DNA of 55,273 nt from Candidatus Gastranaerophilales bacterium (GTDB lineage Bacteria; Cyanobacteriota; Vampirovibrionia; Gastranaerophilales; Gastranaerophilaceae): positions 1 to 55,273 of the forward strand of contig CALUQG010000012.1 in NCBI GenBank assembly GCA_944322855.1, in the 5' to 3' direction. Shown in pieces: positions 51,990 to 55,273 of this stretch. The notes below the pieces were generated by a model, which made no database searches, was not told the origin of the DNA, and saw only the letters and a list, made by a program, of their open reading frames with translations. The translations under genes were made by a program, and so were the position numbers. Position 1 is the stretch's first letter. Every line of letters begins with the position of its first letter.

Positions 51990-53357
51990 TTATATTTCTA
52001 CATAAAGAGGAAGGTTTTCTACATAAAGTTTTCTTACTGCTTCTGTACCAAGCTCTTCAAATGCAATTACTTCAGATTTTTTTATGCAGGCAGACATCAG
52101 GCATGCTATACCTCCTTGAGCAGTAAAATATCTTCCATGATATTGTTTTGTAATATCCTGAGCAGCTCTTCTTCTTTCACCTTTTCCTATAGAGGCAAGA
52201 AGACCGTTTGAATATGTAAGCTTACAAAACTTATCCATTCGACTTGCAGTTGTTGGTCCGATAGGCCCTATGACTTCTTTTTTTGCTGCAGGGCAAGGGC
52301 CGGCATAGAAGATTATTTTGTTTTTTAAATCAAGTGGTAATTTCCCTTCTTTTTCAAATATTTCTTGCAATTTTTTGTGTGCAGCATCCCTTGCTGTATA
52401 AATTTCACCGGATAGCAGAAAATATTCTCCTTTTTTTAGGGATTGTATTGCACTTATATCATCAGACGAAACGTGTTTTATTGATGCGTTCTTGTCCTGG
52501 TTGAATGCTGTGGGTGTAAAGTTTTTGTTTATATATTCAATTTTGTTGTTTTTAATTATGCATTTGGCATGTCTTGTGCTGTGACAGTTTATTGTTATTG
52601 CTGCTGGCATGCATGCAATATGTGTTGCTGCCGTCATAAGTTTTATATCGAGTATATCAATATTGTTTTGTGTGAGATAATTTTTTATTTCTTCTATAAA
52701 TTTTTTCTCTTCATTCGTATTATTGTCATTTACAAAAGCTTTTTTACTCATGACTGCAGCGCTGTCCATTGTTCCTCCGAGTCCTATGCCTACAACATAC
52801 GGGGGGCAAGATTTTTCTCCTGCTGTTTGTAATGTTTCTTTTATAAATTCACAAATTTCGGTTTTCTCAGATGTTGGACTGAGCATTTTTATGCTGCTAT
52901 AATTTTCAGAGCCGGCACCTTTTACAATTAGAGCTATTTCTATTCCATCTATGTCCGATATCTCTATATAAATTATTGCAGGAGTATTAGTATTTGTATT
53001 TTTTCTTTCAAATACTGCATTTTGAACTACTGATTTTCTGTAATAGTTTTTCTTGTACGCTTCTTCAATTGAGCTGTTTATACAATCATTTATATTTATA
53101 TTGTTTAGATTTGTGTCTTTTCCTATCTTGATAAAGACTATTACCTGTCCTGTGTCCTGGCAGAGCGGACGCTGTTTTTGCAAAGAGAGATTTGCATTTT
53201 TCAAAATGTTTTCGTATTTTATTTTTTCATTAGGATTTTCTGTGGATTTGTATTTATTTAGCACAACATTATACAATTTTTCATCATAAATTGTATTTGC
53301 CTGAATACAAAGATTACGTATTGCCTCTTTTAATAAATTTTCATCAAGTTTCTGCAT
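51990..53357 (-). CDS. fumA: Fumarate hydratase, class I (fused alpha-beta form)
   Basis: This 455-aa [4Fe-4S] hydratase converts fumarate and malate. The N-terminal alpha part (1-280) has RPLCQDTGQVIVFIKIG, KGAGSENYSSIKML, CPPYVVGIGLGGTMDSAAVM and TAATHIACMPAAI; the beta part (about 290-455) has LLSGEIYTARDAAHKKLQEI, IFYAGPCPAAKKEVIGPIGP and TTASRMD. Cluster ligands are expected among the Cys residues of RPLC, KSC and HIAC. The shorter, fused two-subunit form differs from the ~550-aa E. coli FumA. TATAAT lies 6 bases before the ATG, indicating a leaderless message. Specificity for fumarate rather than tartrate is inferred. Confidence 0.9.
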   Translation of the reverse strand: MQKLDENLLKEAIRNLCIQANTIYDEKLYNVVLNKYKSTENPNEKIKYENILKNANLSLQKQRPLCQDTGQVIVFIKIGKDTNLNNININDCINSSIEEAYKKNYYRKSVVQNAVFERKNTNTNTPAIIYIEISDIDGIEIALIVKGAGSENYSSIKMLSPTSEKTEICEFIKETLQTAGEKSCPPYVVGIGLGGTMDSAAVMSKKAFVNDNNTNEEKKFIEEIKNYLTQNNIDILDIKLMTAATHIACMPAAITINCHSTRHAKCIIKNNKIEYINKNFTPTAFNQDKNASIKHVSSDDISAIQSLKKGEYFLLSGEIYTARDAAHKKLQEIFEKEGKLPLDLKNKIIFYAGPCPAAKKEVIGPIGPTTASRMDKFCKLTYSNGLLASIGKGERRRAAQDITKQYHGRYFTAQGGIACLMSACIKKSEVIAFEELGTEAVRKLYVENLPLYVEI

Positions 53358-53392
53358 TGAATTATTATAAACTTTTCACGATTTAAAAGCAA
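53358..53392 (-). promoter_or_regulatory. Promoter of the fumarase gene with leaderless start
   Basis: On the minus strand TTGCTT (53392-53387) and TATAAT (53369-53364) are spaced by 17 bases, and the ATG (53357) follows after six bases. No ribosome binding site can fit. Confidence 0.7.
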
Positions 53393-53501
53393 AATCGTTA
53401 TTTATTGTTAAAATGACACTTAATTTGATTACAAATTCACGATTTGGATGACAAAAAGATATCACAATGATATCATTTTTGTTGATTTTGAATTTTTTAT
53501 A

Positions 53502-53525
53502 AAAAAAAGCCACTCAATTGAGTGG
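53502..53525 (-). terminator. Terminator of the radical SAM gene at the window end
   Basis: CCACTCAATTGAGTGG (53510-53525) is a perfect palindrome. Read on the minus strand it is followed by CTTTTTTTT. It lies about 180 bases beyond the stop at 53707. Confidence 0.85.
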
Positions 53526-53578
53526 TTTGTTTTCTGCATCCTAATGGTCTCTTTTGTGTTTATTATTTAGGAGTTTAT

Positions 53579-53659
53579 ATGTGTTCGGGGTTATTAATGT
53601 TATTTAGTGTTTCGACTACACTTAAACCTTACATTTTTATTATGACATCAAGAAAATAA
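53579..53659 (+). CDS. Possible 26-aa peptide gene
   Basis: An ATG at 53579 with AGGAG five bases upstream opens a 26-codon frame (MCSGLLMLFSVSTTLKPYIF and six more residues). It is hydrophobic in the first half. No clear promoter is seen and chance is quite possible at this length. Confidence 0.25.
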   Translation: MCSGLLMLFSVSTTLKPYIFIMTSRK

Positions 53660-53706
53660 ATGTCAACCCTTTTTCTTATAAAAAAAATATAAAGATTTTA
53701 CAAATT

Positions 53707-55273
53707 TTAATGATTACCCAAAAGTCTTTGATATTCTTTTATCAGCTGTTCTTTGCAAGGGTAAATTTTGATAAAATCCCATGGCAAAATCTGATTTGTA
53801 TCCAATTTTCTTAATGCAAAATTTTCTGATGGCGGCAGTAATTTTTCTTCTTCTAATTTTTTATATGATTGTTTAAATGCTCCAAGATTACCGCCTTGAT
53901 TGTATACTTCAACTAGTAATTTCCCAAGTCTTCTGTCGCCTCTTGAAATTACAGCTTGCCAGTAGTCCCATTTTACGCTTGAGGTTCTGATTTTTATTCC
54001 GAGTTTATGGAATTCTTTTTTTAGGTATTCGTATTTTTTTTCAAGAGATTTTGTGTCTTCTCTTTTGCAGAATTCAAATGGAGTGTGTGCTTTAGGTACA
54101 AATGTTGCAAAAGAGAATGTAAAATCAAAATCTTTAAATTCTTTTTTGAGTTTTTTAGCCAGTACGACAAATTCTTTAATATCTTCTTTTGTCTCTGTTG
54201 GGAGTCCTATCATTGCATATATTTTTAGACCTTTTAGACCGTTCTCTTTTGCAATACGAACAGTATCAAAAATCTGATCTTCAGTCAAATTTTTATTTAT
54301 TATCTTTCTTAGTCTTTCAGATGCTGCTTCTATTGCAATAGTTGAATGTTTTTGTCCGCATTCTACAAGAGTTTTTATTTTTATAGGTGATATGCTGTCT
54401 GCTCTCAATGACGAAACTGAAAGCTCAATATCAGGTATTTCTAATTTCTTTTTTAATATATGATTACAAATTTCGTCAAATTTTGGATGTGCTGTAATCA
54501 AAGCACCAAGAAGGGCAATTTTATTTGTGTATTTAAGACCCGTGTCTATGCTGTTTATTATTTTTTCATAATCACAAAATCTTGCAGGCAAATTCATATA
54601 TGAAGCCAGACAAAAGCCGCATTTTTGCGGACATCCTCTTGCTATTTCAATTACATAAGTATTTGAGAAAAAACTTTTTTCGCTTAAAACAGGTGTTGTT
54701 ATGCAGGTATCCAGTTTTGAGGATATTTTTTTTATTTCTATATCGTTATTATCTAACGTTTTTACTCCTGTTTCCGGAGAATATACAGTAAGTGAGGGGA
54801 CGTAGATACCTTCAATTTTTGAAAGTTCAATTAATTTTTCTTTTTTTGATAAATTTTTACTATTTTTTATTGTATCAATTATCCTTGTGTCAATTTCTTC
54901 TGCGTCACCGATTATTATAAAATCAAAGAATTCTGAATACGGTTCGGGGTTAGTAGTCAGAACAGGGCCTCCGCCAAATATTATCGGTATATTTTCTTCC
55001 CTTTGGGATGATAAAAGAGGGATATTATAATTTTCAAGTATTTTAAAAATCCCTAAAAAGTCGATTTCGAATGATACTGAAAAACCTAGAATATCAACCT
55101 GAGAGGGCTGTAATTTTGTTTTTTTTGTGTCAGTGAATATTTTTTCAACATAGTAGTCCGGTCGTTCGTCAAGCGTTTTTACTATTGACATATACCCAAG
55201 CGAGGACATTCCAAAAGTCTGCATTGAAGGAAATGCCATCCATATATTAATTTCTGCTGTTTTTGGGGGAATA
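53707..55273 (-). CDS. Radical SAM protein with B12-binding-like N-terminal domain (5' partial)
   Basis: At least 510 aa are visible from an internal ATG at 55239, and the frame stays open to the window edge (reading IPPKTAEINIW before it), so the true start probably lies outside. The N-terminal domain has VDILGFSVSFEIDFLGIFKI, IPIIFGGGPVLTTNPEPYSE and FFDFIIIGDAEEI, the pattern of the uncharacterised B12-type radical SAM family (TIGR03960-like); the DxHxxG cobalamin motif is missing. The cluster motif is ARGCPQKCGFCLAS (CX3CX2C), followed by SLRADSI and LKIYAMIGLPTETKEDIKEF. No DUF2344 domain follows. Function is unknown. Confidence 0.85.
   Translation of the reverse strand, partial: IPPKTAEINIWMAFPSMQTFGMSSLGYMSIVKTLDERPDYYVEKIFTDTKKTKLQPSQVDILGFSVSFEIDFLGIFKILENYNIPLLSSQREENIPIIFGGGPVLTTNPEPYSEFFDFIIIGDAEEIDTRIIDTIKNSKNLSKKEKLIELSKIEGIYVPSLTVYSPETGVKTLDNNDIEIKKISSKLDTCITTPVLSEKSFFSNTYVIEIARGCPQKCGFCLASYMNLPARFCDYEKIINSIDTGLKYTNKIALLGALITAHPKFDEICNHILKKKLEIPDIELSVSSLRADSISPIKIKTLVECGQKHSTIAIEAASERLRKIINKNLTEDQIFDTVRIAKENGLKGLKIYAMIGLPTETKEDIKEFVVLAKKLKKEFKDFDFTFSFATFVPKAHTPFEFCKREDTKSLEKKYEYLKKEFHKLGIKIRTSSVKWDYWQAVISRGDRRLGKLLVEVYNQGGNLGAFKQSYKKLEEEKLLPPSENFALRKLDTNQILPWDFIKIYPCKEQLIKEYQRLLGNH

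Larger units (their letters stand above)
53358..53706. other. Intergenic stretch with hairpins and a possible tiny gene
   Basis: The 349-base gap between fumarase and the second radical SAM gene contains the fumarase promoter, CGATTT/AAATCG and GATATC-ACAAT-GATATC inverted repeats (about 53378-53480), the terminator at 53502-53525, and a 26-codon frame with a good ribosome binding site at 53579-53659. The rest shows nothing recognisable. Confidence 0.55.

Overview
The window is about 55 kb of AT-rich bacterial chromosome (GC roughly one third) carrying mostly housekeeping genes on both strands. I place it in the non-photosynthetic sister lineage of Cyanobacteria (Melainabacteria/Vampirovibrionia, most likely gut Gastranaerophilales). 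The evidence is an OmpR-type regulator that reads almost like cyanobacterial RpaB/Ycf27 (49739-50488), a YvcK protein with two N-terminal membrane segments, the order rpmG-tRNA-Trp-secE-nusG-rplK-rplA, and several large Asn/Lys-rich proteins of the kind seen in that order. The placement comes from family knowledge and sequence reading; no search was run.

Layout. 1-1540: tRNA-Arg with a tRNA-like duplicated remnant, a secreted glycine-zipper protein, and a gene-poor stretch with a possible AraC-type remnant. 1539-5317: two large lineage-type proteins on the minus strand. 5467-9718: bL9, an RlhA-like U32 protein, and rimP-nusA with an attenuator-like hairpin in its leader. 9906-14707: one plus-strand operon, pxpA-like/yvcK/panB/panC/membrane protein. 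14710-18608: PLP decarboxylase, ligA (apparently starting at ATT), small membrane protein. 18713-23519: small proteins, engB, and an operon secreted protein-lspA-rluA family-membrane protein. 23623-30823: coaX, a small Cys protein, a 2-hydroxyacyl-CoA dehydratase-activator-like pair, TPR protein, dicarboxylate symporter, aroA, single-domain response regulator. 30982-33573: rpmG, tRNA-Trp, secE, nusG, rplK, rplA. 33628-40807: an ADP-ribosyltransferase-like protein, a GT35 phosphorylase lacking the PLP lysine, glyS, a small protein, a SpoIID-domain protein, HU. 40953-49527: helicase-nuclease, ald, pyrF, and the thrS-tsaD-secreted protein operon. 49739-55273: rpaB-like regulator, a radical SAM protein, class I fumarase, and a second radical SAM protein cut by the window end.

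How the genes work together. panB, panC and coaX make pantothenate and phosphorylate it for CoA. rimP, nusA, nusG, secE, L1, L9, L11 and L33 serve transcription, translation and secretion, with ligA, HU, engB, tsaD, thrS and glyS as further core functions. Fumarase, alanine dehydrogenase, the symporter and the glucan phosphorylase homologue suggest use of C4 acids, amino acids and storage glucan.

Most interesting points: a probable ATT initiation codon for ligA; at least five genes with a perfect TATAAT box 6-7 nt before the start codon, implying leaderless mRNAs; a membrane-anchored PARP/ART-like protein; a GT35 enzyme with Ser in place of the PLP lysine; a two-gene Fe-S activase/HgdB-like unit of unknown substrate; and a radical SAM protein of unrecognised type. 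I see no CRISPR array, insertion sequence or intact prophage.
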